Positions 9,522-18,666 of a stretch of 64,000 nt of DNA are shown one piece after another; the first letter of the stretch is position 1, and every line of letters starts with the position of its first letter. A program made the position numbers and the translations under genes. Origin of the DNA: Desulfurivibrionaceae bacterium (GTDB lineage Bacteria > Desulfobacterota > Desulfobulbia > Desulfobulbales > VMSU01). The stretch is taken from assembly GCA_030145275.1 (NCBI GenBank), contig JAQYVV010000003.1, positions 1-64,000 on the forward strand, in the 5' to 3' direction. The notes beneath the pieces were generated by a model. The model was not told where the DNA came from and did not search any database. It saw only the letters and a list, made by a program, of their open reading frames with translations.

Positions 9522-9734
9522 TCCCTCTCTCCTCCTCTCTTTTTTTGTTTAATCATTTCATTCAAAGGTAAAATATCACCTCCTGCAACAAAGTACCACG
9601 TTGTGGTTGCTGACACAAGTAGTACGATAGAATTTTTGCGCAACTGAATACTTGCCCAATATGCACAAATAACCGTATATTTAATGATAGACAGAAAAAG
9701 AAAGAAAAATAAAGGGAGAAAACAAAAACTCATA

Positions 9735-9771
9735 AAAAAAACCCCGTTCGAAACATTCGAACGGGGTTTTT
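9735..9771 (-). terminator. Terminator of tRNA-Ser
   Basis: AACCCCGTTCGAA pairs with TTCGAACGGGGTT around a 3-base loop, followed on the minus strand by a T-tract. It lies directly downstream of the tRNA-Ser gene. Confidence 0.88.
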
Positions 9772-9777
9772 AAAATC

Positions 9778-9867
9778 TGGCGGAGAAGGAGGGATTCGAA
9801 CCCTCGGTGGAGTCTCCCCCACACTCGCTTAGCAGGCGAGCACCATCGGCCTCTCGGTCACCTCTCC
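9778..9867 (-). tRNA. tRNA-Ser (GCU anticodon)
   Basis: On the minus strand GGAGAGG opens the acceptor stem and CTTCTCC-G-CCA closes it. The anticodon arm is CTCGC-CTGCTAA-GCGAG with anticodon GCT. The long variable arm (GGGGGAGACTCC region) is typical of serine tRNA. The T-arm carries GGTTCGAATCC, and CCA is encoded. Confidence 0.96.
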
Positions 9868-10000
9868 TGAATTTGTATCAGCGCTACACCCTGAGATGCC
9901 TTGCCAATAAAATCAATTAACTTGACCTTTTACCACATTGATTTATAAATTTCATCCGTATAAATCAATCTACCAAGAAAAAATAGACAAAAATATCAGA

Positions 10001-11104
10001 TCATATGGTCACATCAACCAGGGAAAATGATTTCTTTCCTGCAAACTTGGCTATCTCCTCTTTAAGCTTTTGCAAATTTGCGGCCTGGTCCAGTTGACAG
10101 GAAAGGTTCACAGGGTGAAAGCCCAAATTTTCCAAAGCCCGAGCAAGTTCTTCCAAGTTTTCCGAGACATGTCCACTAACACCCTCGTCAAGAACAGAAA
10201 AAACCCCCTGCAGGGCATTGTCCCGCAGATGGACTTGCAAATGAAGCTCTCCCAAATTACTCAAGTCGAGAAAAAAAGATAGTCCGTAGGCTTGACCGGA
10301 ATCAGTATCTCCACCTTCCTCCTTGTTTAAGCTAAAAAGCCACTCCCCCCAACCGTTCGTCCCAGAGAAGAAACAAGGAAAGAGCAGGAAATTCTGCTGG
10401 TCCTGCCCAACAGGTTGGGTATTCAACTGGCCAAAAGCCTCGAAAAGTTTCAACAAACGCACCAGACCCTTACTTTCTTCCACATTGCTTAAAGTCCCAG
10501 CCTCACTTTTTTGTGAGAGCAAGGTAAGGAAGTCCAGCAATTGTTGTTTTGATGTCTTATTTTCTCCGGCCCCTTGACCTAGTTTATCAAAAAGACCCAA
10601 TAACAAACTGTTTTTAAGTATTTTGGTAGAATCGGGCTCAGGACCAACTCCACTTTCAGAATATAGTTTAAAAAAATGTTCGATTTCAGATAATAATTTC
10701 GGATTCAAGGAATTAAAGGCTTCCGGCAACTGACCCGCAACAGCACGCCCATCCGGAGAAACCACCTGAGTAAGGTCAAAAGAGGATAAGAGCCTCAAAA
10801 GATCAACAACCGCACCTTGCTTACCAGCCAAAGTGAGAAGCGGCGGAGTCCCCTCACGCAAGACTTCAAACCACAGCTCTTGCCCAACCTTCAATGGAAC
10901 CAGACTTTGAGCCGTAAATGACTTGCCGGCAACGGAAAGTAGGATTTGCCCATCAGTTACAGAAGACAGAACTGTCCCCTTAATAAGGCGTCCTTGTGTG
11001 AAGCTGGAGGTATCTGAGTGTTTTGCTTGGCTTAAGAGGTTTTGCTGCTGCACTTTAACATCAGCTGCCACTCGACTAACAGGAGGAGAATCCCCAATTT
11101 TCAT
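10001..11104 (-). CDS. FliK-like protein (flagellar hook-length control C-terminal domain)
   Basis: A 367-residue protein. The N-terminal third has a beta-rich stretch (RLIKGTVLSSVTDGQILLSVAGKSFTAQ) and the middle is low in recognisable motifs. The C-terminal 100 residues (LSFFLDLSNLGELHLQVHLRDNALQGVF, then NLEELARALENLGFHPVNLSC) match the pattern of the FliK C-terminal domain, which meets FlhB during the export switch of flagellar assembly. No other flagellar gene is in the window, so a role outside the hook is possible. It is monocistronic on the minus strand, downstream of repeat family B. Confidence 0.55.
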   Translation of the reverse strand: MKIGDSPPVSRVAADVKVQQQNLLSQAKHSDTSSFTQGRLIKGTVLSSVTDGQILLSVAGKSFTAQSLVPLKVGQELWFEVLREGTPPLLTLAGKQGAVVDLLRLLSSFDLTQVVSPDGRAVAGQLPEAFNSLNPKLLSEIEHFFKLYSESGVGPEPDSTKILKNSLLLGLFDKLGQGAGENKTSKQQLLDFLTLLSQKSEAGTLSNVEESKGLVRLLKLFEAFGQLNTQPVGQDQQNFLLFPCFFSGTNGWGEWLFSLNKEEGGDTDSGQAYGLSFFLDLSNLGELHLQVHLRDNALQGVFSVLDEGVSGHVSENLEELARALENLGFHPVNLSCQLDQAANLQKLKEEIAKFAGKKSFSLVDVTI

Positions 11105-11114
11105 AGAATCTTAA

Positions 11115-11297
11115 TAAATATTCGGCCTTGTCACCGAAAAATAATGTAAATATTCGGACTCACTCCACAGAAAGGCACTCAGGCTGTCCAGCATACCGAT
11201 GTATAGCTGAAAAACCTGATTACCTCTCCGTGAAGCGATGCCAAACATTTACGGTTTGGGTAAAAATGCTAACTTTTTGATCAAGCCGAATATTTAC
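11115..11297. repeat. Palindromic repeat, family B, copy 1
   Basis: Bounded by TAAATATTCGG (11115) and a second GTAAATATTCGG (11146) on the left and by CCGAATATTTAC at the right. Related ends occur at 32125, 44119 and 50119. It fills the gap between the FliK-like gene and the sensor kinase and has no coding potential. Confidence 0.75.
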
Positions 11298-11341
11298 AAA
11301 ATAATTTAAAAAACCTAAGTTCTTCCAGATAGTTACGAAAT

Positions 11342-13159
11342 TTATCTTGGTAGCCTGACCACAACTTCGGTGCCGGAATCTGTTTTATGGAGGGTAAAGT
11401 TTCCACCATGGGCAGATACAATACGATCAACCATGGCTAACCCCATACCTGTACCAAAGGTCTTCGTGGTAAAAAAAGGTTCACGAGCACGACTTACCTG
11501 TTCATCAGTGATACTTTTACCCGTATTAATAATGGATATAAGTACCATCCCATTTTCAGGAGCTATCATGACGGCTAAATGGCCTCCGTCCGGCATGGCC
11601 TCTACCGCATTTTTAAACAGATGAACCAGCATCTTTTGGAGTTTATTTTTGTCCCCGTCAAGAGAGATATCAGGCTCAGCTGCGTCTATTTCAACCACAA
11701 TATTTTGTTTGCTGATCTCTGACTGCAAAAGATGCAGTGCTTTTCTGACAATGGTAAGCATTTCTGAAGACTCTTTTACGAGATCCGTATGGGAAACAAA
11801 GTCAAACATATCTTCCAGAGTGGTCTCGAGTTTATTAGTTTCCCTTTCCATCACCTCGATATAGGGGTTTAGGCTATTATCTTGGGTCTTTTTGCCCAGA
11901 ACCCTGGCTATCCCACCAATCGATGTTATTGGATTGCGAATTTTATGGACCATTTGGGCCGCCATTTGCCCAAGGACTGAATATCTTTCGGCCTCAACAA
12001 GCATATCTTTGTTTTTGTCCAACTCATAATTGACGCTTTCAAGCTCAGCCATACTCTTCTGCATATCCATATAGAGATGGCTGTGTTCAATTGCCAAACT
12101 CGCTTGACTGGAGAAGAGTTCCAAGGCACTTACATAAGAGTCACTTATGGGGTATCTGGTGATGAAATTATCCACAATAATTACCCCTAAAGGGCGGCTG
12201 GGCGAGTAAAGAGGCACGACCACAAAAGTATCACAGCCCAGAAAATCGACAATCTCTTTGGGCTCATAACCGTTGATAGCACCACCGGTCACTTTAAAAC
12301 TTTTTCGTTCGTTGGCAGAACGGTTGAGAATATGGTTAGAGTCGGAAGCAGGAACTTCAAGGGTACGAATCAAGCGATTCACTTCTGCATCTTCCGTACA
12401 GGATTTCATGGAATTGACAATACCGATAAAATCAAGATGTTTTTCCCCCATCCCCCCCCATATCGTGGCGGCTTCCTCTTGACAGGCGGGTCCGATTGCC
12501 ATTCTTCCCTTTAAAATCTGTCTCTCTTCATCAAACATGGCAAGAAAAGCCCTATTGAAACGAAGACCTTCATTGGCGGTTATGCCCACCAGAATAGCCT
12601 GGAGAATTTCATCCAGCTCAACGGTGTTCAAATAGGCACTGTTCATTTTCAGGGAGAGCTGATGCATCAACTGGATGCGGAAATTGGCTTTTTCAAGATC
12701 CTCCTGATATTTCCTGTTCAGGACAACGAGGCTCCGTTTTTCCAAAATTGTGCTGACAGAGCGCAGAAGATCTTTCAGATGCACCGGTTTAGTGAGAAAA
12801 TCATCAGCCCCGGCTCGGATGCAATCAAGCGCTGTATCCAAATCTGACACACCTGTAAGCATGAGAACGGCAACATCCGGATGTTTGTCTCTGATCAGGG
12901 GAAGTATCTCCTTCCCATTAATGTCAGGGAGACCAATATCAAGGACGACAAGAGCAACCTTATGGCTGTTTAAAATATCTTGAAAAGATTTGCCACTGTC
13001 GGCTTCAACAACCGTAAGACCGTTATCCTCAAAATATATCTTTATAGGGGTTCTGATGTAGGGATCATCATCAACGAGGGCGATGACTTCACCATCGACT
13101 AAGAGTTTGTCGGGTGAAATAGTAAAACTTTGCTGGAACCCTGAACTAGTTGCATCCAT
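11342..13159 (-). CDS. Receiver-GAF-histidine kinase protein (REC-GAF-HisKA-HATPase)
   Basis: A 605-residue soluble signalling protein. The receiver (about 25-145) has acidic pocket VDDDP, phospho-acceptor VVLDIGLPDINGKEI and LTKPVHLKDLL. The GAF domain (about 190-370) includes LFSSQASLAIEHSHLYMDM. The HisKA domain has GQMAAQMVHKIRNPITSIGG; the histidine is followed by K where E is usual. The HATPase shows NKLQKMLVHLFKNAVEAMPDGG (N box), then INTGKSI where DxGxG is usual, and GTGMGLAMVDRIVSAHGG. The start region carries no membrane segment. This architecture suggests a relay that receives a phosphate and senses a small ligand. Family A repeat copy 2 lies just upstream. Confidence 0.85.
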   Translation of the reverse strand: MDATSSGFQQSFTISPDKLLVDGEVIALVDDDPYIRTPIKIYFEDNGLTVVEADSGKSFQDILNSHKVALVVLDIGLPDINGKEILPLIRDKHPDVAVLMLTGVSDLDTALDCIRAGADDFLTKPVHLKDLLRSVSTILEKRSLVVLNRKYQEDLEKANFRIQLMHQLSLKMNSAYLNTVELDEILQAILVGITANEGLRFNRAFLAMFDEERQILKGRMAIGPACQEEAATIWGGMGEKHLDFIGIVNSMKSCTEDAEVNRLIRTLEVPASDSNHILNRSANERKSFKVTGGAINGYEPKEIVDFLGCDTFVVVPLYSPSRPLGVIIVDNFITRYPISDSYVSALELFSSQASLAIEHSHLYMDMQKSMAELESVNYELDKNKDMLVEAERYSVLGQMAAQMVHKIRNPITSIGGIARVLGKKTQDNSLNPYIEVMERETNKLETTLEDMFDFVSHTDLVKESSEMLTIVRKALHLLQSEISKQNIVVEIDAAEPDISLDGDKNKLQKMLVHLFKNAVEAMPDGGHLAVMIAPENGMVLISIINTGKSITDEQVSRAREPFFTTKTFGTGMGLAMVDRIVSAHGGNFTLHKTDSGTEVVVRLPR

Positions 13160-13187
13160 AATTTTTATTCATTTTAAAACAGATTTT

Positions 13188-13356
13188 GTAATTATTCAGC
13201 GTAGGCTGGAAATTACCCCTAACTCCAGGCTGTAACTGTTCAGATGTGCTTCATATCGGAGTCTACGCTTACCTTGTTCATTAAGGGCTTCGAAGCATAC
13301 TTGTGCTATTCGAGAAGACCTTAATGGGCGAAGATGGAGTGCAGCTGAAGAGTTAC
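13188..13356 (-). repeat. Palindromic repeat, family A, copy 2
   Basis: Same unit as 1-144, beginning GTAATTATTCAGCG and ending AGTTAC, but with an extra insertion that carries the 18-base module CGGAGTCTACGCTTACCT at 13257-13274. It lies directly upstream of the sensor-kinase start. Confidence 0.9.
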
Positions 13357-13420
13357 CAGATTTTTATCCTTATTTATCTACATGCTAGGCCGTATTGTTA
13401 ATAATTGTCAAGCTAATATA

Positions 13421-13456
13421 AAAAAAGGGCCCCGCCAACTTGTTTAGCGAGACCCT
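13421..13456 (-). terminator. Terminator downstream of yedE
   Basis: On the minus strand GGGTCTCGC pairs with GCGGGGCCC (including G-T pairs), followed by a run of T. It is about 100 bases after the yedE stop. Confidence 0.75.
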
Positions 13457-13559
13457 AAATTACCAGGAAAAGATTGCTTAGCAACAAAACACTGTATTAT
13501 TGGGTGTCGTGGGAAACAGACCTCAACACTTTTTATACATTGCTTAACTATCTTTCCTG

Positions 13560-14882
13560 CTACATATCTACTACGAACTTGTTACTGTCTTCGTTCCAAT
13601 CAGCTACGATATACCAAAGGGCCATAATCCCCAGAATCAAGGCAAGCGTACCGCCATATCCTAAGAAGGTCTCCGGCAGAAACACATATGAGCCGAGCTT
13701 TCCACTACCTTCAAAATTACCACCCCTAAACCACGCAGTCATAAAAGAGTTACTAATCCCAAAGAAGGGGACAACGATCCACAGTTTAATTTGACCTTCA
13801 CCAACACGCCACAGAGTTCCTGTTCCACAGCCACCGGCAAGCATAGCACCGAAGGCAAAGATAATTCCGCCAACAACTCCGCCCCATCCGAAGGTACCTC
13901 TGACATAAGCCATGGTATTAAGAACCGGAATACTCTCCTGCAATACTTCAATACCATCCACGTCGCCAAGGATTTCGTCCATATCAAGATCATCGGCCTC
14001 ATCCCCAACCGCTTCAACCACACTTTCAAATGTATATGCTACATCACTCAGGCGCTCAGGAACAGAGTATTTCAAAACACAGGCACCAACTGCCAAAATA
14101 CAAATACTCAAAGCAACTGATTTGGCCATGGTACAGTCACCTGTCATATGAGGCTCACGAAATCCCTGAATCATGCACCAACGACCACGCTGCATTGAGT
14201 AACCCAATGCAGCTGCGATAAGAAGCAATCCACTCAGAGATGCTACTGCCCCATCAGAACTGGCCGCGTAGGTGTATGCACCCCAGATGAAAGCGATGAT
14301 CGCCGCAATCCCAAAGAGACCCTGCAACGCTTTGGGCAGTTCGATGGTTTTTGCGCCGCCACTTCCCCAGGAAACATTTTCCATTTCCCAATACAGATAC
14401 TTAAGCCCCATGATGGCCCCAATAACCAAACCAAGCCACATGGCAAAACCATGGGCAGAAAGATTACCAATCGCGTTATAGAAACCGCCAACATTACAGC
14501 CTCCGGCAAGAGCGGCACCAATTCCCATAAGAACTCCGGCAAATACTGCCTTAACGCTCTCAAGCATAGGTGGAATACGAAAGGCAAACTGACCACCAAG
14601 ATTAGCAGATAGAAATGCGCCACCAACAAAACCGATACCAATAACTGAACCAGAACTAAGCAAGAAACTTGCGGGGGCACTCTCAAGAACACCAGCGCCG
14701 TACAACATCCATTCGCCCCAATTACGAATAGCACCAACGGCTCCCCAAGGTCGCCACCAAGCCATAATCAAGACGCTGAACAGGCCAATGAGAATTCCCA
14801 CTGTATTTGCATGCCACTCATCCTGACATAACTTTTTGTATAGCCCTTTGATCTTACTGCCCAATAAACTCTCTTCGCTCAT
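13560..14882 (-). CDS. yedE: YeeE/YedE family sulfur-compound transporter
   Basis: A 440-residue inner-membrane protein with about ten hydrophobic helices. It shows the family's repeated cysteine-centred loops: GGCNVGGFYNAIGNLSAHG, GRWCMIQGFREP, and GGCGTGTLWRVGEGQIKLW. In characterised relatives (TsuA/YeeE) such cysteines pass thiosulfate through the membrane; YedE relatives are linked to sulfur or selenium uptake. It is divergent from tusA-dsrE. The combination matches the YedE-TusA-DsrE (YTD) cluster proposed as a marker of sulfur disproportionators. An acidic insertion (VEAVGDEADDLDMDEILGDV) lies in a loop between helices. Confidence 0.88.
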   Translation of the reverse strand: MSEESLLGSKIKGLYKKLCQDEWHANTVGILIGLFSVLIMAWWRPWGAVGAIRNWGEWMLYGAGVLESAPASFLLSSGSVIGIGFVGGAFLSANLGGQFAFRIPPMLESVKAVFAGVLMGIGAALAGGCNVGGFYNAIGNLSAHGFAMWLGLVIGAIMGLKYLYWEMENVSWGSGGAKTIELPKALQGLFGIAAIIAFIWGAYTYAASSDGAVASLSGLLLIAAALGYSMQRGRWCMIQGFREPHMTGDCTMAKSVALSICILAVGACVLKYSVPERLSDVAYTFESVVEAVGDEADDLDMDEILGDVDGIEVLQESIPVLNTMAYVRGTFGWGGVVGGIIFAFGAMLAGGCGTGTLWRVGEGQIKLWIVVPFFGISNSFMTAWFRGGNFEGSGKLGSYVFLPETFLGYGGTLALILGIMALWYIVADWNEDSNKFVVDM

Positions 14883-15180
14883 TCAACTCCCTCCCCAATG
14901 TTTTTTTATTTTATATTTTACATATTTTATGGTTAGCGAATGAATCGCTTCATTTGATCCCTGAACAGCAAAATTATATCTAATTTTCACTAGATAAGAC
15001 TACCACCTTGTGCCACACAGATACCACACAGTATATCCCTTCTACCCAGGAAGAAAAAAATTGTCAAGTAAGATTATGAATGGCTCCTCATTTACTTCTT
15101 GACACAAAAAATAATCGTTGTTAAATCTTTCAATCTCATAGGATTTAAAAAATTAATAACCACTTTCGAAGGAGGAAGAA
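14883..15180. other. Divergent intergenic region between yedE and tusA
   Basis: No gene is seen in these 298 bases. The region is A/T rich near the tusA side and carries the candidate promoter listed separately. It probably holds the divergent promoters of the sulfur cluster. Confidence 0.5.
15099..15126 (+). promoter_or_regulatory. Candidate sigma-70 promoter of the tusA-dsrE operon
   Basis: TTGACA at 15099 and TTAAAT at 15121 are separated by 16 bases, about 55 bases before the tusA ATG. The -35 is perfect, the -10 is weaker. GGAGGA precedes the ATG, so the operon looks strongly expressed. Confidence 0.4.
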
Positions 15181-15432
15181 ATGAGCAAGATTGCCCCTGA
15201 TGATGTCCAAGTTGACAACACATTAGATGCCAAAGGTTTAAGCTGCCCCATGCCTTTACTGAAAACAAAAAAAGAGATGGGAAAACTCAGCGCAGGCCAA
15301 GTCCTGGAAGTTTTAGGAACAGACCCAGGATCTCGTAACGACCTGCCTGGCTGGTGTGAAAAAAGCGGTCATGAATTTCTTGGTGAGAAAGAAGACGACG
15401 GCTTCATCCGTTTCTATATCAAGAAAGGTTAA
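15181..15432 (+). CDS. tusA: TusA-family sulfurtransferase
   Basis: An 83-residue sulfur carrier with the hallmark DAKGLSCPMPLLKTKKEM; the cysteine in CPMP carries a persulfide. The rest (VLEVLGTDPGSRNDLPGWCEKSGHEF) fits the two-layer fold of the family and adds a second cysteine. It is the first gene of the plus-strand operon with dsrE, and passes sulfane sulfur between cytoplasmic proteins. The RBS GGAGGA is strong. Confidence 0.94.
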   Translation: MSKIAPDDVQVDNTLDAKGLSCPMPLLKTKKEMGKLSAGQVLEVLGTDPGSRNDLPGWCEKSGHEFLGEKEDDGFIRFYIKKG

Positions 15433-15504
15433 ATATCTTTTCATATAACTTGGCGCAGCCTCTCAAAATGGCTGCGCCACTTTTTTTATAAAAGGGAGAA
15501 AAAA

Positions 15505-15822
15505 ATGGCAAAAAGTCTCGGTATATTTGTTACCAATCCCAACAATATGAAACATATCGTTGGAGTCACGAAGGCAGCCGTAGCCAAAGGATCAAATGTA
15601 AAAGTTTTTTTTACATGGTGGGGCACTAAACTAACCCAAGATCCGGAATTTCCTGCTCTTTGCGCTATGGATAATGTTGATGTTTCCATCTGTGCAGACA
15701 GCTACAAGAAAGCTGGCTTTGATGTTGAAGTTGTCCCCGAAGGTCTGACAAAAGATAAAATGGCAACCCAAGCCCAGCATGGTGCCATCATTGAAGATTT
15801 TGACTGTTACATGACACTATAA
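15505..15822 (+). CDS. DsrE-family sulfur carrier protein
   Basis: A 105-residue protein starting MAKSLGIFVTNPNNMKHIVGVTKAA and containing VKVFFTWWGTKLT and VDVSICADSYKKAGFDVEVV, the pattern of small DsrE/DsrE2-type proteins with a central cysteine that can carry sulfur. It is preceded by AAAGGGAG. It follows tusA in the same operon and is expected to exchange sulfur with it. Confidence 0.82.
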   Translation: MAKSLGIFVTNPNNMKHIVGVTKAAVAKGSNVKVFFTWWGTKLTQDPEFPALCAMDNVDVSICADSYKKAGFDVEVVPEGLTKDKMATQAQHGAIIEDFDCYMTL

Positions 15823-15833
15823 AGGAGAAAATC

Positions 15834-16133
15834 ATGTCTAAAAAAGCTTTTTTTATGACCAGGAATGCTGACTATTCCGTGGATGCCATGCGCTCTACCC
15901 TTGGTCTGGCAGTAGAAAACATGTACTCTTTCAACGCTGTCGTGGATATAGAAATCCCAGAATTGGATGAGCATAACAAGGAAAATCTTGATTGGATTCG
16001 CGATATGGAAGGCGAAGTATATTCTAATGTCGATGCTAATGTGGAAAAAAATGGTATGACCAAGGCGTCTCTTGAAGAAATAGGCCAAAAACTCCGCGAT
16101 ATCGAAATTATTGTACCTTATGGCCCCATATAA
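15834..16133 (+). CDS. Conserved-looking small protein of the sulfur cluster
   Basis: A 99-residue protein with AAAGGAG upstream and only 11 bases from the preceding gene. It starts SKKAFFMTRNADYSVDAMRST and ends IEIIVPYGPI, and contains no cysteine. The alternating beta/helix pattern resembles DsrE-type folds without the active cysteine. Published YTD clusters include hypothetical proteins at this place; I cannot assign a reaction. Confidence 0.75.
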   Translation: MSKKAFFMTRNADYSVDAMRSTLGLAVENMYSFNAVVDIEIPELDEHNKENLDWIRDMEGEVYSNVDANVEKNGMTKASLEEIGQKLRDIEIIVPYGPI

Positions 16134-16176
16134 CTAGAGCAATCGCTATCCACTTATTTGACAAGGAGTACTACAG

Positions 16177-16350
16177 ATGAAAATCTTAAACGTATATCGC
16201 TCAGCACCTGACGACACCACCAAAAAATTGGCTGAGATCGTTTCCGAAGGTCGAGAAGCGACAAGTTTTGACCTAAATGTTGACAGTCCTGATTACAGCA
16301 AACTGGTTGACATGGTTTTTGATGCCGACCAAACTATCTGCTGGTGGTAG
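16177..16350 (+). CDS. Small protein (57 aa) closing the sulfur cluster
   Basis: Starts MKILNVYRSAPDDTTKKLAE and ends DQTICWW. AAGGAGT lies 8 bases before the ATG and a strong terminator follows directly, so it is very likely the last gene of the tusA operon. A single cysteine sits three residues from the C-terminus, next to two tryptophans, an exposed position like that of mobile sulfur-carrying tails such as that of DsrC. That function is only inference. Confidence 0.75.
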   Translation: MKILNVYRSAPDDTTKKLAEIVSEGREATSFDLNVDSPDYSKLVDMVFDADQTICWW

Positions 16351-16383
16351 CAGATAGATAGCAAAATATTTAGATTGTATCGA

Positions 16384-16418
16384 AAAGCCCCGCCTTACTG
16401 GACGGGGCTTTTTTTTTA
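16384..16418 (+). terminator. Terminator of the tusA operon
   Basis: AAGCCCCGCC pairs with GACGGGGCTT (short loop TTACTG), followed by nine T. Confidence 0.93.
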
Positions 16419-16448
16419 TGCCAATGTCTGTACTTAAAACTCCATCCT

Positions 16449-16799
16449 TTACGCCTTAATTTTCGTTTCGAGCACCATTGCATCAAAGAAATCCAACAGA
16501 TATTGACGCTGACTGGCTGTCGCATAACTTGTGCACGAGCAGTGCAGATTAGAACTGCTACGCACCAAAAGTTCAAAAACAACACTATCTTCACTCGCAA
16601 CCGTATTTCTGACCAGCTCCACTGCAAAAACAAAGGGACCGCAGTCTCCATGCCCCTCTTGTGCTTCTGCCCATATATCCTCCGGCATTGGCACCCAGTA
16701 CATCCCTTCCAAGGCCGCAGGCGTAGCATTAGTTTTTAGGTACTCTTCTATTGACTTAACTTCCTCGCCACTTAACTCATTGATTGCAATTTGTCTCAT
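16449..16799 (-). CDS. Hypothetical protein
   Basis: A 116-residue protein I do not recognise. Start chosen at MRQIAINELSGEE, which has ACAAGGA upstream; a longer frame to 16844 lacks this. It contains GMYWVPMPEDIWAEAQEGHGDCGPFVFAVEL and a cysteine group LHCSC, and ends in a helical stretch QRQYLLDFFDAMVLETKIKA. It has no signal peptide or membrane segment. It is convergent with the sulfur cluster and divergent from hinT. Confidence 0.6.
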   Translation of the reverse strand: MRQIAINELSGEEVKSIEEYLKTNATPAALEGMYWVPMPEDIWAEAQEGHGDCGPFVFAVELVRNTVASEDSVVFELLVRSSSNLHCSCTSYATASQRQYLLDFFDAMVLETKIKA

Positions 16800-16944
16800 T
16801 TTCAGTTTTCCTTGTAGAATCTGTAAAAACAGATGGATTTTCAATAAATACCATTACCATTGACGATGAACACCTTGTGCTAAATTTTCTTTTTGAATAC
16901 TATAGTTTTGAAAGAAACTTAACAAGAAAAAAAGGATTGCATCT

Positions 16945-17286
16945 ATGGACGACAACTGTCTTTTTTGTAAAATAATCGCAGGCGATATTCCAGCCGATAA
17001 ACTCTATGAAGACGAAGATATTCTTGCTTTTCATGACATAAACCCCGAAGCCCCTCTTCACTTTCTGGTGATCCCCAAAAAACACATTATTGGGCCAGGC
17101 TATATTGACGAAACTGACCAGGAAATTATTGGGAAAATTCTCAGAAAAGGCGGCGAACTTGCCAAAGAAAACGGACATGAAAGCTTTCGCCTTGTGGCCA
17201 ATAATGGGGCAAAAGCGGGTCAAACCGTATTCCATTTTCATTTGCACGTCATGGGAGGCCGTCCTTTCTCCTGGCCTCCAGGTTGA
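16945..17286 (+). CDS. hinT: HIT-family purine nucleoside phosphoramidase (HinT)
   Basis: A 113-residue cytoplasmic protein of normal HinT length. It has the zinc-site start CLFCKIIAGDIP, the motif HFLVIPKKHI, and the catalytic triad HFHLHVMGGRPFSWPPG (HxHxH). Family members hydrolyse adenosine phosphoramidates and aminoacyl-adenylates. The neighbour serS, 110 bases downstream, makes such an adenylate, but linkage is only suggestive. Confidence 0.93.
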   Translation: MDDNCLFCKIIAGDIPADKLYEDEDILAFHDINPEAPLHFLVIPKKHIIGPGYIDETDQEIIGKILRKGGELAKENGHESFRLVANNGAKAGQTVFHFHLHVMGGRPFSWPPG

Positions 17287-17400
17287 TTGATTTACCTGCC
17301 CAGCGGCCTGTCTTTCCTGTAGCTCCTCAGCCGCTTGAATGACTTAAGAGATAGACACAAATAAATAATTACGAACACCTTAAGAGGGAAGAGAAGAATT

Positions 17401-18666
17401 ATGCTTGAGCTTAGATTTATCAGAGAAAACAGTGAACTTGTGCAAAATAAAATTCGTCATCGGGGCTTAGATGACTCCGGGATCAACTCTTTTCTGGAAA
17501 TTGACCAAGAGAGACGCGACATCCTTTCAGAACTAGAGGGCCTACGAAATCAAAGAAAAACCCTTTCCCAGGAGATCGGCAGACTTAAAGCTGCAAAAGA
17601 AGATGCTGATTCTCAAATGGTAGAAACAAAAAAAATGGGAGCCCGCATCAAAGAACTTGAGTCCAGCCTATCCGGCGTTGAAATAAACCTCGAAGAAATC
17701 GTCATGGGAATCCCAAACCTCTGCCAAGACTCCGTTCCTTTTGGCAATAACGATTCTGACAATATTGAAATTCGAAAATTTGGCAACATTACAGAATACC
17801 CGTTTCCCCCATTGGCCCACTGGGACATAGGCGAAAAACTTGGGGTGCTTGATTTTGAAAGAGCCGCAAAATTGTCCGGGGCTCGATTCTGTGTCTTGAA
17901 GGGGATGGCTTCCCGCATGGAGCGGGCTCTGGTTAATTTTTTCCTCGATCTCCATACCCAGAAACATGGTTACCAAGAGGTGTATCCACCTTTTCTGGTC
18001 AACGCTGAAACAATGACAGCAACAGGACAACTACCCAAATTCGAAGAAGACCTGTTCAAAACCAACGTCCGGAATTTATACCTTATTCCAACCGCTGAGG
18101 TTCCAATAACCAACCTGCATAGAGACGAAACCCTTGCCGAAAAAGACCTTCCCATAAAATATGCCTCCTTTACTGCCTGTTTTCGCTCGGAAGCCGGCTC
18201 CTACGGCAAAGACACCAGAGGCTTGATACGGCAACACCAATTTGACAAAGTTGAGCTGGTCAAATTTACCACTCCAGACACCTCTGAGCAGGAGCTTGAA
18301 AGTCTGTTGGCCGATGCCGAAGCAGTCCTGCAATTGCTAAACCTCCCCTACCGAGTTGTTCTTCTCTGTAGTGGTGACTTGGGTTTTTCTTCCAGTAAAA
18401 CTTACGATATTGAAGTATGGATGCCAGCCCAAAAAAAGTACAGAGAGATATCCTCCTGCAGCAATTTCACAGATTTTCAGGCACGGCGAGGAGGGATCAG
18501 GTATAGACCAGATGGCCAGAAAAAAAGTGCCCTGGTTCATACCCTAAACGGTTCCGGCCTCGCCGTAGGACGCACACTTGCAGCAATCTTCGAAAATTAT
18601 CAGCAGGCAGACGGCAGTGTGGCAATACCCGATGTTTTAAAACCGTATTTTGAAGACCGTTTTTAA
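17401..18666 (+). CDS. serS: Seryl-tRNA synthetase
   Basis: A 421-residue class II synthetase. An N-terminal coiled-coil arm (about 30-100) binds the long variable arm of tRNA-Ser. Motif 2 is FRSEAGSYGKDTRGLIRQHQFDKVE and motif 3 is LNGSGLAVGRTLAAIFENYQ. The serine pocket TAEVP is present. Length and domains are complete. RBS AGAGGGAAGAG lies upstream. Confidence 0.97.
   Translation: MLELRFIRENSELVQNKIRHRGLDDSGINSFLEIDQERRDILSELEGLRNQRKTLSQEIGRLKAAKEDADSQMVETKKMGARIKELESSLSGVEINLEEIVMGIPNLCQDSVPFGNNDSDNIEIRKFGNITEYPFPPLAHWDIGEKLGVLDFERAAKLSGARFCVLKGMASRMERALVNFFLDLHTQKHGYQEVYPPFLVNAETMTATGQLPKFEEDLFKTNVRNLYLIPTAEVPITNLHRDETLAEKDLPIKYASFTACFRSEAGSYGKDTRGLIRQHQFDKVELVKFTTPDTSEQELESLLADAEAVLQLLNLPYRVVLLCSGDLGFSSSKTYDIEVWMPAQKKYREISSCSNFTDFQARRGGIRYRPDGQKKSALVHTLNGSGLAVGRTLAAIFENYQQADGSVAIPDVLKPYFEDRF

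Noticed and set aside
9515-9733. Open frame rich in Phe/Leu on the minus strand
   Set aside because: It overlaps the cytochrome start and upstream region and has no recognisable features.
13474-13794. Open frame on the plus strand across the yedE end
   Set aside because: It is antisense to conserved yedE codons and has no RBS.
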